This document shows positions 1 through 9,414 of a DNA stretch of 64,000 bases, piece by piece. The notes under the pieces were generated by a model. It had not been told where the DNA came from and ran no database searches. It was given only the letters and a program-made list of their open reading frames with translations. Source of the stretch: Acinetobacter baumannii (lineage in GTDB: Bacteria; Pseudomonadota; Gammaproteobacteria; Pseudomonadales; Moraxellaceae). Every line of letters begins with the position of its first letter. The stretch's first letter is position 1. The stretch is from positions 24,867 through 88,866 of the forward strand of contig NZ_JADVOP010000016.1 of the NCBI RefSeq assembly GCF_016508585.1, written 5' to 3'. The position numbers and the translations under genes are program-made.

Positions 1-1
1 A

Positions 2-2026
2 GAAGGTGAAGATCTTGACTTAAAGCTGGTCAATCGAAACGATGAACACATTTTTGTACCCATCCATGTCAAAGATGACAAAGTATTGGAAATGTCACAG
101 GAAGACCTTAATGCACTGGATAGCAAACAGCGTGCAGAAATTAACTCCAATATGCGTTATATGGATAAAAAGCTGGAACGCCTGGGTCTTCAATTAGGTG
201 ACCTTGAAGATGACGCTCGTGATCAAGTTTCTGAGCTTAATCGCGACATTGCCAAACAAGTGGTTATCCCTCGTATTGAGCAGATTCTCAACAAATTCAA
301 AACCGTACATGGCTTAGAACAATATTTAAAGCTTTTTGCAGCAGATATTATTGATAATGTTGAAACAATTTTAGACCAAGAAGGTGAAGAGTTCTCTCCT
401 TCTCTCTTTAATCGCGTACCTTCCAGATATCAAGCCAATGTTGTAGTGAGCAACAAACCGAATACTGGTGCACCTGTAATTTTTGAAGACTTCCCAACGC
501 ATTACAATTTACTTGGACATGTTGAGCAACTCACCCAAAACGGAACCATTACCACAGATTTCACGCTGATTCGCCCGGGTTCATTACATCAGGCCAATGG
601 TGGTTTCCTGATTTTGGAAGCTGAACAACTCCTGGAGCAGCCATATGCATGGCAAGGCTTAAAACGTGCTTTAAAATCAGGGCAGCTTAAACTGTCTTCT
701 TTAGAACATATGCTGACTTTGACAGGAAGTATTTCTATTGAACCCGCTTCAATCCCCCTCAACCTTAAAGTTGTTTTACTCGCTGAGCCAGAGATATATT
801 ATGAAATTCTAGAAGTAGAACCAGAGTTGGGCAGTGTCTTCAAGATCCGCGCAGATTTTACCGATACCTTGCAGCGTAATGATGACAATGAGCAAGCCTA
901 TATGCAATTGATTGCAGACTATGTTCAGCAAGACAAGTTATTACCTTTTGATCGCTCAGCTTTGGCTGCTTTACTCACAGACTCTAGCCGCCAAGCTGAA
1001 GATCAAAGTTCTCTGTCACTCCATGCGCTAACCTTAGGTGATTTAATTCGTGAGTCACATCATCATGCCGCACAATCTGATGAAAAGTTGGTTACCTCCC
1101 ATCACATCAATACAGCCCTCAAACATCGTCAGTATCGCTTAGGCTATTTAAGAGAACTTTATTGGCAAGACCTCTCGCGTGGCACGCAATTAATTGAAAC
1201 CCGTGGGCATCGTTTAGGTCAGATTAATGCGTTATCTGTGATCCAATATGCCGATGTTGAATTTGGACTACCATCACGTTTAACTGCGTCCGTGTATCAA
1301 GGTGGCGGTGATATTCTAGATATTGAACGCAGTGTCGAATTAGGTGGCTCTTTACATGCAAAAGGCGTTTTGCTCATGTCCAGCTTCCTAAAAGCACATT
1401 TTGGACGTGAACAGATTCTGCACTTCTCTGCCGCACTTGCCTTTGAACAAAGTTATGGTCAAGTTGACGGTGACAGTGCAACGGTTGCTGAGTTATCAGC
1501 GTTAATCTCTGCAATTTGCCAATTGCCAATTGATCAATCCTGGGCAATTACAGGTTCAATGAACCAGTTGGGGCAAGTACAACCTATTGGCGGTGTGAAT
1601 GCAAAAATCGAAGGCTTCTTTGATGCATGCAAACTGCAAGGTTTGACTGGCAAACAAGGTGTGATTATTCCACGTCAAAATATGCAACATTTAATGCTAC
1701 GCCAGGACGTTATAGATGCAGTAAATCAAAATCAATTCCACATCCATGCCATAGACACGATTGATCAGGCATTAGAAATCTTAATGGCTCGCCCAGTCGG
1801 TAGTTTGGATAAAAAAGGACGTTATACCAAAGGCTCTATCTATGCTGCTGTAATGGCCCAACTCGAATATTGGCAAGCACTTGAGGATGGTGTTGAAATA
1901 GAGCAAAAACCAAAGAAAAAGAAAAAGAAGAAGGATAAAAAAGACAAGAAAGTTGAAATTGAACCGGCTTCATTCACTGAAGAAGTGCAGTCTGATGGAG
2001 TGACCAAGCAGAACAAGCGCAAGTAA
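2..2026 (+). CDS. Lon-family (S16) ATP-dependent protease, 5'-truncated by the window edge
   Basis: The reading frame is open from base 2, so the N-terminus, including any Walker A motif, lies outside the window. What remains is the second half of the AAA-type module (residues GGFLILEAEQLL, typical of the YcbZ/LonB-like group) followed by a C-terminal S16 peptidase domain. The catalytic serine is in GDSATVAEL (codon at 1475) and the catalytic lysine in GGVNAKIEGF (codon at 1604). This is a Ser-Lys dyad protease predicted to degrade damaged or regulatory proteins in the cytoplasm. It ends in an unusual very lysine-rich tail (seven consecutive lysines) absent from classical Lon. A hairpin follows the stop. 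Family assignment is firm; substrate is unknown. Confidence 0.9.
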   Translation, partial: EGEDLDLKLVNRNDEHIFVPIHVKDDKVLEMSQEDLNALDSKQRAEINSNMRYMDKKLERLGLQLGDLEDDARDQVSELNRDIAKQVVIPRIEQILNKFKTVHGLEQYLKLFAADIIDNVETILDQEGEEFSPSLFNRVPSRYQANVVVSNKPNTGAPVIFEDFPTHYNLLGHVEQLTQNGTITTDFTLIRPGSLHQANGGFLILEAEQLLEQPYAWQGLKRALKSGQLKLSSLEHMLTLTGSISIEPASIPLNLKVVLLAEPEIYYEILEVEPELGSVFKIRADFTDTLQRNDDNEQAYMQLIADYVQQDKLLPFDRSALAALLTDSSRQAEDQSSLSLHALTLGDLIRESHHHAAQSDEKLVTSHHINTALKHRQYRLGYLRELYWQDLSRGTQLIETRGHRLGQINALSVIQYADVEFGLPSRLTASVYQGGGDILDIERSVELGGSLHAKGVLLMSSFLKAHFGREQILHFSAALAFEQSYGQVDGDSATVAELSALISAICQLPIDQSWAITGSMNQLGQVQPIGGVNAKIEGFFDACKLQGLTGKQGVIIPRQNMQHLMLRQDVIDAVNQNQFHIHAIDTIDQALEILMARPVGSLDKKGRYTKGSIYAAVMAQLEYWQALEDGVEIEQKPKKKKKKKDKKDKKVEIEPASFTEEVQSDGVTKQNKRK

Positions 2027-2047
2027 AATTTACCCAAGCTTATCTTG

Positions 2048-2073
2048 ATGGAGCCTCTAATTTGAGGCTTCAT
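2048..2073 (+). terminator. Terminator-like hairpin after the Lon-family protease
   Basis: A 10-bp stem (ATGGAGCCTC paired with GAGGCTTCAT, one G-T pair) with a 6-base loop lies 22 bp after the protease stop and is followed by CTATTTT. Confidence 0.7.
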
Positions 2074-2096
2074 CTATTTTGATTAACATTAGGCAG

Positions 2097-2120
2097 TAAA
2101 AAAGCACCTTACGGTGCTTT
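2097..2120 (-). terminator. Rho-independent terminator of grxD
   Basis: AAAGCACC and GGTGCTTT form an 8-bp stem around TTAC. On the minus strand the stem runs into a T-run, 15 bp after the grxD stop. Confidence 0.85.
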
Positions 2121-2135
2121 CTGTGCATCAGTGGC

Positions 2136-2480
2136 TTATTTTGCTTCTGGTGCTGGGCTATATTGTTCAATCAATGGTTTTAATTCACCATTTTGGAACA
2201 TTTCTAGCATGATATCGCTACCGCCAATCAACTCGCCATTGATCCACAATTGTGGGAATGTAGGCCAATTTGCAATTTGTGGCAAAGTTGCACGAATATC
2301 TGGATTTTCCAAGATATTAACATAAGCAAATGGACGACCAATTTGGCTAAGCGCTTCAACTGCACGAGCAGAAAAACCACATTGTGGGAATTGTGGTGTA
2401 CCTTTCATATAAAGAAGTACAGCATGTTTAGCAATTTGGTCGCGAATTAACGCTTCTGTATCACGCGCTTGTTCAGTCAT
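2136..2480 (-). CDS. grxD: Monothiol glutaredoxin Grx4
   Basis: A 114-residue CGFS-type monothiol glutaredoxin. The signature CGFS sits at about residues 34-37 and is preceded by the MKGTP glutathione-binding stretch; WPTFPQLWINGELIGG forms the usual C-terminal binding segment. In this family the protein binds a bridging 2Fe-2S cluster with glutathione, partners with BolA proteins, and works in cytoplasmic Fe-S trafficking and iron sensing rather than as a disulfide reductase. Length and motifs match E. coli GrxD. It is monocistronic, divergent from argD, with its own terminator downstream. Confidence 0.95.
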   Translation of the reverse strand: MTEQARDTEALIRDQIAKHAVLLYMKGTPQFPQCGFSARAVEALSQIGRPFAYVNILENPDIRATLPQIANWPTFPQLWINGELIGGSDIMLEMFQNGELKPLIEQYSPAPEAK

Positions 2481-2642
2481 TGATTAAATCCTCAACTCAT
2501 CTGCCTGCATTATACCTAAATCCACAATAAAGAGTATGTCTAGACGATTATTTCCAATTTTATTTACATTTAGGCTTTAAATCTTCCGCATATTTTGGTT
2601 AGATAATCCTTTCTTTTCCCTCCTAACAGATAAGAGTTAGTC

Positions 2643-3854
2643 ATGAACAACATTACCCTTGCTCCGGTACAAACTGATCAACCTTCACATTTGATGCCTG
2701 TATTCAGCCGTCAACCGATCAGCTTTGTTCGAGGACGAGGTTCTTATCTTTACACAGAAGATGGTACTGAATATCTTGATGCATTAACCGGTATCGCTGT
2801 CTGTGGTCTAGGTCACGCACATCCTGTATTGGCTGAGGCAATTGCCGAACAGGCTGCAACACTCATTCATACCAGTAATATTTATGAAGTGCCTTGGCAA
2901 ACGGCAGCAGCACAAAAGCTGGCTGAAGTTTCAGGTATGGAAGAAATCTTTTTCTCAAACAGTGGTGCTGAATCCAATGAAGGTGCAATTAAAATCGCAC
3001 GCAAATTTGGTAATTTGCAAGGAATTGCCAATCCTAAAATTATCGTAGCAGATCATTCATTCCATGGTCGTACTCTTGCCACACTTTCTGCAACAGGCAA
3101 TAAAAAAGTACAAGAAGGTTTTGCGCCATTAGTTGATGGTTTCATTCGCGTACCTTTTGGTGATGTAGAAGCGATTGAAGAAGCAGCAATTAATCATCCG
3201 GATATTGTGGCAATTTTGGTTGAGCCGATTCAAGGTGAAGGCGGTGTAAATACTGCTCCTCAAGGCTTTAGCTATCTTGAGGATATTCGCCGTATGTGCA
3301 ACCAGCACAATTGGTTGATGATGTTAGATGAAGTTCAAACCGGTAACGGTCGTACAGGCAAATATTTTGCTTATCAACACACCAATATTATTCCTGATGT
3401 TTTAACTACCGCAAAAGGTTTAGGCAATGGTTTTCCGATTGGTGCTGTCATGACTCAAGGTCGTGGTGTAGGTGTTTTGACTGCTGGAAATCATGGTTCA
3501 ACTTATAGCGGTACGCATTTGGGTTCACGTATCGTATATACCGTGATTGATTTAATTCAAAAAGAAAACATCATGTCCAATGTGACTGAGATTGGTACTT
3601 ATTTGGTGGATCAGTTCCGCAGCCAACTTGCAGCACAAAATGTGATTGTCCGCGGTTTTGGCATGATGATCGGGATTGAACTGCCAAAAGACTGCGGTGA
3701 ACTGGTTAACATTGCTCGTGATGAGCATCATTTAATTATTAATGTAACTTCTGGAAATGTCGTGCGTCTATTACCTGCATTGAATATGAATCGTCAACAA
3801 GCAGATGACCTGCTTCAACGCCTAGTTCCTGCCATTCAAAAATTCCTTGGATAA
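2643..3854 (+). CDS. argD: Acetylornithine/succinyldiaminopimelate aminotransferase
   Basis: A 403-residue class-III PLP aminotransferase of full family length. Visible motifs are the phosphate-binding SNSGAESNEGAIK, the SFHGRT motif, LDEVQTGNGRTG with the cofactor-contacting Asp, and TTAKGLGNGFPIGA with the PLP-binding lysine. It transfers the amino group of glutamate to N-acetylglutamate semialdehyde in arginine synthesis and probably serves lysine synthesis as well. The gene stands alone, divergent from grxD, and is closed by two hairpins. Assignment to ArgD rather than AstC or another omega-aminotransferase rests on overall sequence character. Confidence 0.9.
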   Translation: MNNITLAPVQTDQPSHLMPVFSRQPISFVRGRGSYLYTEDGTEYLDALTGIAVCGLGHAHPVLAEAIAEQAATLIHTSNIYEVPWQTAAAQKLAEVSGMEEIFFSNSGAESNEGAIKIARKFGNLQGIANPKIIVADHSFHGRTLATLSATGNKKVQEGFAPLVDGFIRVPFGDVEAIEEAAINHPDIVAILVEPIQGEGGVNTAPQGFSYLEDIRRMCNQHNWLMMLDEVQTGNGRTGKYFAYQHTNIIPDVLTTAKGLGNGFPIGAVMTQGRGVGVLTAGNHGSTYSGTHLGSRIVYTVIDLIQKENIMSNVTEIGTYLVDQFRSQLAAQNVIVRGFGMMIGIELPKDCGELVNIARDEHHLIINVTSGNVVRLLPALNMNRQQADDLLQRLVPAIQKFLG

Positions 3855-3873
3855 TACCATTGTAAAATATCAT

Positions 3874-3903
3874 TCAGGGAGACTAAATTTATAATCTCCC
3901 TGA
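3874..3903 (+). terminator. Hairpin after argD
   Basis: TCAGGGAGA pairs with TCTCCCTGA around a 12-base AT-rich loop, 19 bp after the argD stop. No T-run follows directly, so it may protect the 3' end or act together with the next hairpin. Confidence 0.55.
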
Positions 3904-3922
3904 GTCTAAATTTCAAATATAG

Positions 3923-3948
3923 AAAAGCCGCTTTAAAGCGGCTTTTTT
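3923..3948. terminator. Bidirectional terminator between argD and the LysR gene
   Basis: AAAAGCCGC and GCGGCTTTT form a strong stem with A-runs and T-runs on both sides, placed between two convergent genes. Confidence 0.9.
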
Positions 3949-3973
3949 ATTCAAACTTATTAGAACTTGGGCT

Positions 3974-4906
3974 TTAAGAAGCTTCTTGGAAAATTCTGCC
4001 ACCAGGTAACTGGCTAAAATATTGTTTTAAAGCATCCAAACAGCGATGAATTTTCATCGGTTGCTGTTCACGTTTCAAGGTAACCGCACTTAGCGTGAAA
4101 GTTGGTAGTTTCCATTCAGGAAGCACTTCAACCAAAGTACCGTTCATCAATTCTTTTTGTACATCTAAATAAAGAATACGTGCAATCCCATGTCCATGTT
4201 GGCACAGTGATTTTGCAACAAATACGTTATTTGTTTGAAGACGATGCTTCATTTCTAAATTTACAACTTCACCTGTTGCACTATGCTGAAATGAAAAATG
4301 CTGATAATTTTTCATAATATTTACAGGAATCAAATCATGATTCTGTAAATCTTCAGGTCGTGAAATGGGTACAGTCTGATTTAAGTAGCTTGGCGATGCG
4401 ACTAAGATTTGATCTACTCTCGCAAGTGGCATACAACTTAAATTATTCGCATCTTCCATTTTAGAAGACATACGAATGGCAATGTCTATGCGTTCCTCGA
4501 TTAAATCGATATATTGGTTATCCGCTTCAAAATGAACCATCAAACCACGATGCGCAGACATCCAATGTGATAATGCAGGCACAACATGTGTAGCACCTAT
4601 TTCTGGGGTGGTCGCTATGCGCAAATCACCGACTAAATCGTCTCGCAACTCATTAATACGGATTTTTCCACGCTCAGCCGCAGCGAGCATTTCTTGACAG
4701 CTGTGGAAAAAAGCTTGACCAGCTTCAGTTAGACTCAGCTTTCGTGTAGAACGATGTAGAAGTGTAACTTCCATCTCTTGTTCTAAAGATCTAATTTGCT
4801 GACTAACCGCACTAGTTGTAATGCCAAGATCACGCGCGGCACCACTAAAAGAGCTTTTTTCAACAACACAAGCAAAGACACCCATTGCTCGAAGTTGATC
4901 TAACAT
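3974..4906 (-). CDS. LysR-family transcriptional regulator
   Basis: A 310-residue LTTR with an N-terminal winged helix-turn-helix (about residues 1-60; FACVVEKSSFSGAARDLGITTSAVSQQIR) followed by a periplasmic-binding-protein-like effector domain. It stands alone between the argD terminator and nlpD. No divergent partner gene is adjacent, so its target cannot be read from context. Family assignment is certain; specificity is unknown. Confidence 0.9.
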   Translation of the reverse strand: MLDQLRAMGVFACVVEKSSFSGAARDLGITTSAVSQQIRSLEQEMEVTLLHRSTRKLSLTEAGQAFFHSCQEMLAAAERGKIRINELRDDLVGDLRIATTPEIGATHVVPALSHWMSAHRGLMVHFEADNQYIDLIEERIDIAIRMSSKMEDANNLSCMPLARVDQILVASPSYLNQTVPISRPEDLQNHDLIPVNIMKNYQHFSFQHSATGEVVNLEMKHRLQTNNVFVAKSLCQHGHGIARILYLDVQKELMNGTLVEVLPEWKLPTFTLSAVTLKREQQPMKIHRCLDALKQYFSQLPGGRIFQEAS

Positions 4907-5000
4907 AAATTTCCCTCTGAAATTATGAGCTGCTTCACATTTTTTATTTAAAGCAACTCATTGTATTATACGAAGAAAATTACATTTTGCATTAAAATAT

Positions 5001-5840
5001 TTAATTTATTGGTAAAATATTTGCAGGATTGATAGGTTTTCCGTCCAAACGTACTTGGAATTCCAACATAGTGCTCGTCGCACCTGAAGATCCCATCTCA
5101 GCAATCTTCTGTCCTGCAGTCACTGTTTGACCACTTTTCACCAACATTTTACTATTATGTGCATATGCAGTAATGTAACCATCAATATGTTTCACCAAGA
5201 CAAGGTTACCATATTCTTTCAATCCATCTGCAGCATAAACCACTTGTCCATCTGCAGCAGCAAAGATTGGATCTCCCTGATTTCCACCAAAACGCAATCC
5301 TTTAATATTATTTGCAAGATTATAGCTTGCGATCACTGGTCCTGTAGACGGTTTAACCCATCTTAAACGCGTGGATTGTACAGTCGTTGTTGTTTGGGCC
5401 GGTACTGTTGTGACAGGAGGCACCCTTGTTGTTACAGACGGTGATGTAGTCGTTTGCTGCGTTGGCAACTTAATGGTTTGGCGCTGAATTTGTGGCTCAT
5501 TGTTAGTCAAAGCCTTGGTTGTTGAACGGTTAACATTCGCCCCGCCTTTTTTCAGACGCAATGACTGTCCAACATAAATCCGATATGGTGCAGCAATATC
5601 ATTCATTTCAGCGACACTTAAATAACTCAAACCGTAACGCATAGCGATAGCGCTAAGCGTATCACCCGAACGTACAGTATAGTACTCAGGTGCAACTGCA
5701 TAACGAGTTGGATTATTAATCTGTGGCTTCGATGCACAGCCAGTAACAAGTATTGTAGAAGTAATGACAACTGAGGATAAAATTATTTTTACCCATCGCT
5801 TAGGCATTTGAATATAAAGCTTTGATCGAGCCAAAAGCAT
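5001..5840 (-). CDS. nlpD: NlpD-like lipoprotein: LysM plus degenerate LytM (M23) domain
   Basis: A 279-residue lipoprotein. The start is supported by AGAGGG upstream. A hydrophobic leader ends in a lipobox (VTGCAS). A LysM domain (about residues 53-97) binds peptidoglycan, followed by a Thr/Gln/Pro-rich linker and a C-terminal M23/LytM domain (about 165-275). The LytM domain lacks the usual metal ligands: RFGGNQGD stands where HxGxD is expected and LEFQVR where LHFEVR is expected. This fits NlpD, which activates the amidase AmiC during septal peptidoglycan splitting rather than cutting peptidoglycan. It lies downstream of surE, as in many gammaproteobacteria. Confidence 0.88.
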   Translation of the reverse strand: MLLARSKLYIQMPKRWVKIILSSVVITSTILVTGCASKPQINNPTRYAVAPEYYTVRSGDTLSAIAMRYGLSYLSVAEMNDIAAPYRIYVGQSLRLKKGGANVNRSTTKALTNNEPQIQRQTIKLPTQQTTTSPSVTTRVPPVTTVPAQTTTTVQSTRLRWVKPSTGPVIASYNLANNIKGLRFGGNQGDPIFAAADGQVVYAADGLKEYGNLVLVKHIDGYITAYAHNSKMLVKSGQTVTAGQKIAEMGSSGATSTMLEFQVRLDGKPINPANILPIN

Positions 5841-5945
5841 TGATTTCCCTCTCTACAATCTTCAATTTAAAAATATTTGCTTAAGATTAGCAAAAAACAC
5901 ACTTATTTCACTGTTTCGCAGTGCTTTTTCACAAACTTATAACAC

Positions 5946-6731
5946 TCATACATCAAAATGACTATGTGAGAGCTGCGATTGTAAAGTTTCTAAGATCCCA
6001 TAGTTGGTAGCATCCATTTGGATCGGTGTAATACTGACAAACCCATTGGCGATTGCAAAAAAATCCGACTGAATATGCTGTAAGTTTTTTTTAGGGTCTG
6101 TAACAGCCTCGCCTGCCAACCCAATCCAATACACTTGACGACCACGCGGATCAACCTGACTGGTGATTGGTTTTGATTGTATGCGTCGCCCTTGATAGGT
6201 AATCTGAGCGCCCTGAATTTCAGCGACATCCGGAATATTAATATTTAAAATGTGTCGGGGCGGAAGTTGTGGCAGTCCTTGCGAAATAAATGTATAGACC
6301 CATTGAGCAGCCTGTGCATAATCATCTGGACTTTCATAAGCTCGAACATTGCTCCCGGCCAATGAAACTGCGATTGCAGGCAAGGTCATCAAACGTCCTT
6401 CAAATGCAGCACCTACAGTTCCAGAATAAAGTACATCATCTCCTAGATTCGCTCCGCTGTTGATACCGCTGACCACCAGATCAAATTCAAAATCAAATAA
6501 ACCATTCATTGATAAATAAACACAATCAGCAGGAGTGCCATTGACTGCCCACATATCTGGAGCAACTTGAATCGGACGTAATGGTCGATCTAAAGTTAAG
6601 GCGCTAGAAAAACCGCTACGTTCACTTTCAGGTGCAACAATTACAACACGTCCTAACGGTCTCAATGCTTTTGCTAAAGCTTGGATACCCGGTGCAAATA
6701 CACCATCGTCATTGGCAATTAAAATATTCAC
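5946..6731 (-). CDS. surE: 5'/3'-nucleotidase SurE
   Basis: A 261-residue SurE family phosphatase starting at GTG, with AAGAGAAG seven bases upstream. The N-terminal [10 protein letters not shown] carries the paired metal-binding aspartates, and [23 protein letters not shown] is the family signature with the Asn ligand. SurE dephosphorylates nucleoside monophosphates in the cytoplasm and is linked to stationary-phase survival. It precedes nlpD by 105 bp on the same strand, the conserved surE-nlpD arrangement without an intervening pcm gene. Confidence 0.93.
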   Translation of the reverse strand: MNILIANDDGVFAPGIQALAKALRPLGRVVIVAPESERSGFSSALTLDRPLRPIQVAPDMWAVNGTPADCVYLSMNGLFDFEFDLVVSGINSGANLGDDVLYSGTVGAAFEGRLMTLPAIAVSLAGSNVRAYESPDDYAQAAQWVYTFISQGLPQLPPRHILNINIPDVAEIQGAQITYQGRRIQSKPITSQVDPRGRQVYWIGLAGEAVTDPKKNLQHIQSDFFAIANGFVSITPIQMDATNYGILETLQSQLSHSHFDV

Positions 6732-7128
6732 TCAAAAACTTCTCTTAATAACAGTATCGATTCATGATCTATTTATATAGCAGTGTTTCAATACATTTTA
6801 AACCATGCACAGAATTGTATAACATTCTATGTTTATCACTTAAAGTCTGGGTTCCAGCGAATCTGTTGTTAAAAAGAAACTTATTGATCAAGTCATTTGA
6901 ACTCTCACCTAGCTAAATTAATTGCTCGATCAACTCTATATGGCAATATTAAGTCTCAGCACGTTCATGTCATCCACTTATCCAACCAAATCTTCTCAAG
7001 GTTATCTTAATATCACTGAACGAATTACCACCCAATTTCACATAAATTATGTCATGACTGTTGAGTAATTTAATACAAATTTATTCAATAATTATATATA
7101 GTTACTTACTCAACTTTAAATTAAATTT
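6732..7128. other. Intergenic region without a gene
   Basis: About 400 bp of AT-rich sequence between the divergent surE and the small secreted-protein gene. Both strands are broken by stop codons. It presumably holds the two divergent promoters; I see no convincing repeat or RNA structure. Confidence 0.5.
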
Positions 7129-7506
7129 GTGACTAAAAAGATGATTACACGTTCTCTTACCCGTACAATTTCTATTGCATTCATCACACTTTGTACACAT
7201 ACTGCATTTGCAGAAGGCATAACCACTCAAGAAGCGGATCTCTTGGCTAAAGAAGATATTGCTGCGACACAGGTACTTGCTGAAGTCTGTCCTTCACTTA
7301 TTGGCAATAATCCAGCATTTCAAAACAAGATCAATGCTTTGACCCAGACATTATTAAAAGATTTATCCAAAACAACGACTTTAGACCAACTTAAACAAGA
7401 TGCTGAATATCAATCCGTTTTTAAAGAAGCACAAGCAAATGCCAAAGAAGTTGATCAAGTAGAACACCAAGCCGTCTGTAATGATGTACTTGAACTTAAA
7501 CACTAA
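7129..7506 (+). CDS. Small secreted protein, paralogue 1 (MCR_0457-like)
   Basis: A 125-residue exported protein. After a signal peptide (cleavage near HTAFA-EG) comes a mature region of about 95 residues, mostly predicted helix, with two cysteines: one in VLAEVCPSLIG and one in AVCNDVLEL near the C-terminus, probably a disulfide. The next gene encodes a clear paralogue with the same C-P-x-L-I and C-N-D signatures. From memory this resembles the uncharacterised MCR_0457 family of Moraxellaceae; function is unknown. The start is uncertain: GTG at 7129 or ATG at 7141, neither with a good ribosome binding site. Confidence 0.75.
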   Translation: MTKKMITRSLTRTISIAFITLCTHTAFAEGITTQEADLLAKEDIAATQVLAEVCPSLIGNNPAFQNKINALTQTLLKDLSKTTTLDQLKQDAEYQSVFKEAQANAKEVDQVEHQAVCNDVLELKH

Positions 7507-7527
7507 AAATAAATATAAGCACAAGAA

Positions 7528-7555
7528 GAGATGTCAAAAGACTTTTTGACATCTC
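7528..7555 (+). terminator. Hairpin between the two small secreted-protein genes
   Basis: GAGATGTCAAAA pairs with TTTTGACATCTC around a 4-base loop, a 12-bp stem, 21 bp after the first paralogue. No T-run follows, so it could attenuate rather than end transcription. Confidence 0.55.
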
Positions 7556-7682
7556 CGTAAAAATATTATTGAGCTAAAAGTTCAAATAAATCTACAACAT
7601 CAATACATTTTATCTATATTTTTGACTATTTTTACGTTTACTCTATGCCTCTTGTTAAGAGAAATAATTGATTAGGTCCATC

Positions 7683-8084
7683 ATGCGTATGACTTTAAAA
7701 ATGCTTACATTAAGCCTTGTTTCAGCCAGTGGTTTATTCATGACCCATGCTTTTGCGGCAACTAAAGACGCAGCTTCGCATGAACAGAATATTGAAGTCA
7801 CACAACAACAGGTCTCCAAAGAAGAACTTGCTGCGATCTATGTACTGTCTGATATCTGTCCGAATTTGATTAAAACAGATGCTACATTTGATAAAGGTTT
7901 CAATCATTTATTGAAAGACTACATGCCAAATGAAAAAAACCCGAAAGATGCCTTAAAAACATTAGCCAAACAAAAGGATTTTCAACGTGCTTTAAAAGAA
8001 GCCAAAGCTGATGCCAAGAAAGCCGGAGACGCCGAAAATACAGCAATTTGTAATGATATTAGTCACTACCGTTCACAAACGTAA
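7683..8084 (+). CDS. Small secreted protein, paralogue 2 (MCR_0457-like)
   Basis: An exported protein of about 133 residues with a signal peptide (cleavage near HAFA-AT) and a helical, charged mature part. It shares with the upstream protein the pattern VLSDICPNLI, then an acidic/lysine-rich helix (ALKEAKADAKKAGDAENTAICND) ending in a second cysteine, so the two probably arose by tandem duplication. ATG at 7683 is chosen; TTG at 7668 has a better AAGAGA upstream and is an alternative. Function is unknown. Confidence 0.75.
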   Translation: MRMTLKMLTLSLVSASGLFMTHAFAATKDAASHEQNIEVTQQQVSKEELAAIYVLSDICPNLIKTDATFDKGFNHLLKDYMPNEKNPKDALKTLAKQKDFQRALKEAKADAKKAGDAENTAICNDISHYRSQT

Positions 8085-8131
8085 TGCAATTTATTAAACA
8101 AATAATGAAATAGTTACAATAAGTAAGAAAT

Positions 8132-8166
8132 AAGCCGACTTTCTGTATAGAAGTCGGCTTTGCTTT
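8132..8166 (+). terminator. Rho-independent terminator after paralogue 2
   Basis: AAGCCGACTT pairs with AAGTCGGCTT around TCTGTATAG and is followed by a T-rich tail. Confidence 0.85.
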
Positions 8167-8218
8167 GTCCTAAAATGCTAGCCTGTTTGTGCTCTTATAA
8201 CGATTGGAACGACCTAGA

Positions 8219-9367
8219 ATGACCCCAAAAAGCGCCATTGCTGCATTATTACTTTTACCTTCATTTTCTTATGCAGCAACCGTCTTAACTACTCCGCCAG
8301 AATTAAATAATAAATCTTACGTCTTAATGGACTACGAGACAGGTCAAATTCTTGCTTCGAAGAATGAAAATGAAAAACTAGCACCTGCTTCAATGACCAA
8401 AATGATGACCAGTTACATCATTGAGCAAAAACTTCTCAAAGGCGAACTGACTGAAAATGAAAAGGTTCGCATGAATGAGTCAGCGTGGTGTCGAGGTAGT
8501 AGCACTGAATCTTGTATGTATGTCCCGCTCAATGGTACGGCAACAGTTTTAGAAATGTTGCGTGGCATTATTATCCAATCGGGTAACGATGCTTCTAAAG
8601 CGATGGCTGAACACATTTCTGGCAACGAAGGTTCATTTGCTTATGTCATGAATCAAGAAGCTAAACGTGTTGGAATGACCAATACGCACTTCATCAATGC
8701 GACAGGCATGCCTGCGGATGGTCATTACTCTACTGCAAAAGATATGGCTGTTTTAGCAAAACATATCATTCACGACAGCTCAAAATACTACCCAATTTAT
8801 TCTGAAAAAGAATTTACCTTTAATGGAATCAAACAAGGTAACCGTAATGCATTACTTTATACCGATCCAAGTGTTGATGGTTTAAAAACCGGTCATACCA
8901 ATGAAGCAGGTTTCTGTTTAACGACCTCTTCTAAGCGTGGTCCAATGCGTTTGATTTCTGTGATTTTTGGTGCTCCATCTATGAATGAGCGTGCCAATCA
9001 GACACGTTCACTCCTTTCTTGGGGTTATTCAAACTTTGAAACTGTAAGTGTTCACCCTGCAAACCAAGTTCTTGCCAAAGCTAAAGTTTATTTTGGTAAA
9101 GAAAATGATGTTCAAATCGGTTTAGCTGAAAACTTCAACGTGACCATGCCGAAGGGTCAGGCAAATGCCATCAAGACACAAGTCACCGTTCAGCCAAACT
9201 TGAATGCACCATTAAAACAAGGTCAGGTTGTTGGTAAACTTACAGCAACACTGGATGGTAAAGTCATTGCTGAAAAACCTTTGGTAGCATTAAAAGCAGT
9301 TGAAGAAGCAGGTTTCTTCTCTCGCATGATCGATCACATCAAAATGTTCTTTAGCAATTTATTTTGA
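8219..9367 (+). CDS. dacC: D-alanyl-D-alanine carboxypeptidase (PBP5/6 family)
   Basis: A low-molecular-mass penicillin-binding protein of about 382 residues. A signal peptide (MTPKSAIAALLLLPSFSYAA) leads to the S11 peptidase domain with all three active-site motifs: SMTK (nucleophile Ser and Lys), SGN, and KTGHT. A C-terminal beta domain (PBP5_C) follows and the protein ends in an amphipathic membrane-anchoring helix (FFSRMIDHIKMFFSNLF). It trims the terminal D-Ala from peptidoglycan pentapeptides in the periplasm. ATG at 8219 is preferred over in-frame TTG at 8204 because the signal peptide begins cleanly there. Confidence 0.93.
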   Translation: MTPKSAIAALLLLPSFSYAATVLTTPPELNNKSYVLMDYETGQILASKNENEKLAPASMTKMMTSYIIEQKLLKGELTENEKVRMNESAWCRGSSTESCMYVPLNGTATVLEMLRGIIIQSGNDASKAMAEHISGNEGSFAYVMNQEAKRVGMTNTHFINATGMPADGHYSTAKDMAVLAKHIIHDSSKYYPIYSEKEFTFNGIKQGNRNALLYTDPSVDGLKTGHTNEAGFCLTTSSKRGPMRLISVIFGAPSMNERANQTRSLLSWGYSNFETVSVHPANQVLAKAKVYFGKENDVQIGLAENFNVTMPKGQANAIKTQVTVQPNLNAPLKQGQVVGKLTATLDGKVIAEKPLVALKAVEEAGFFSRMIDHIKMFFSNLF

Positions 9368-9414
9368 TTTATTGATGAAAGTCTAATTTGATTGCATTGG
9401 TTAGACTAAAGCAC

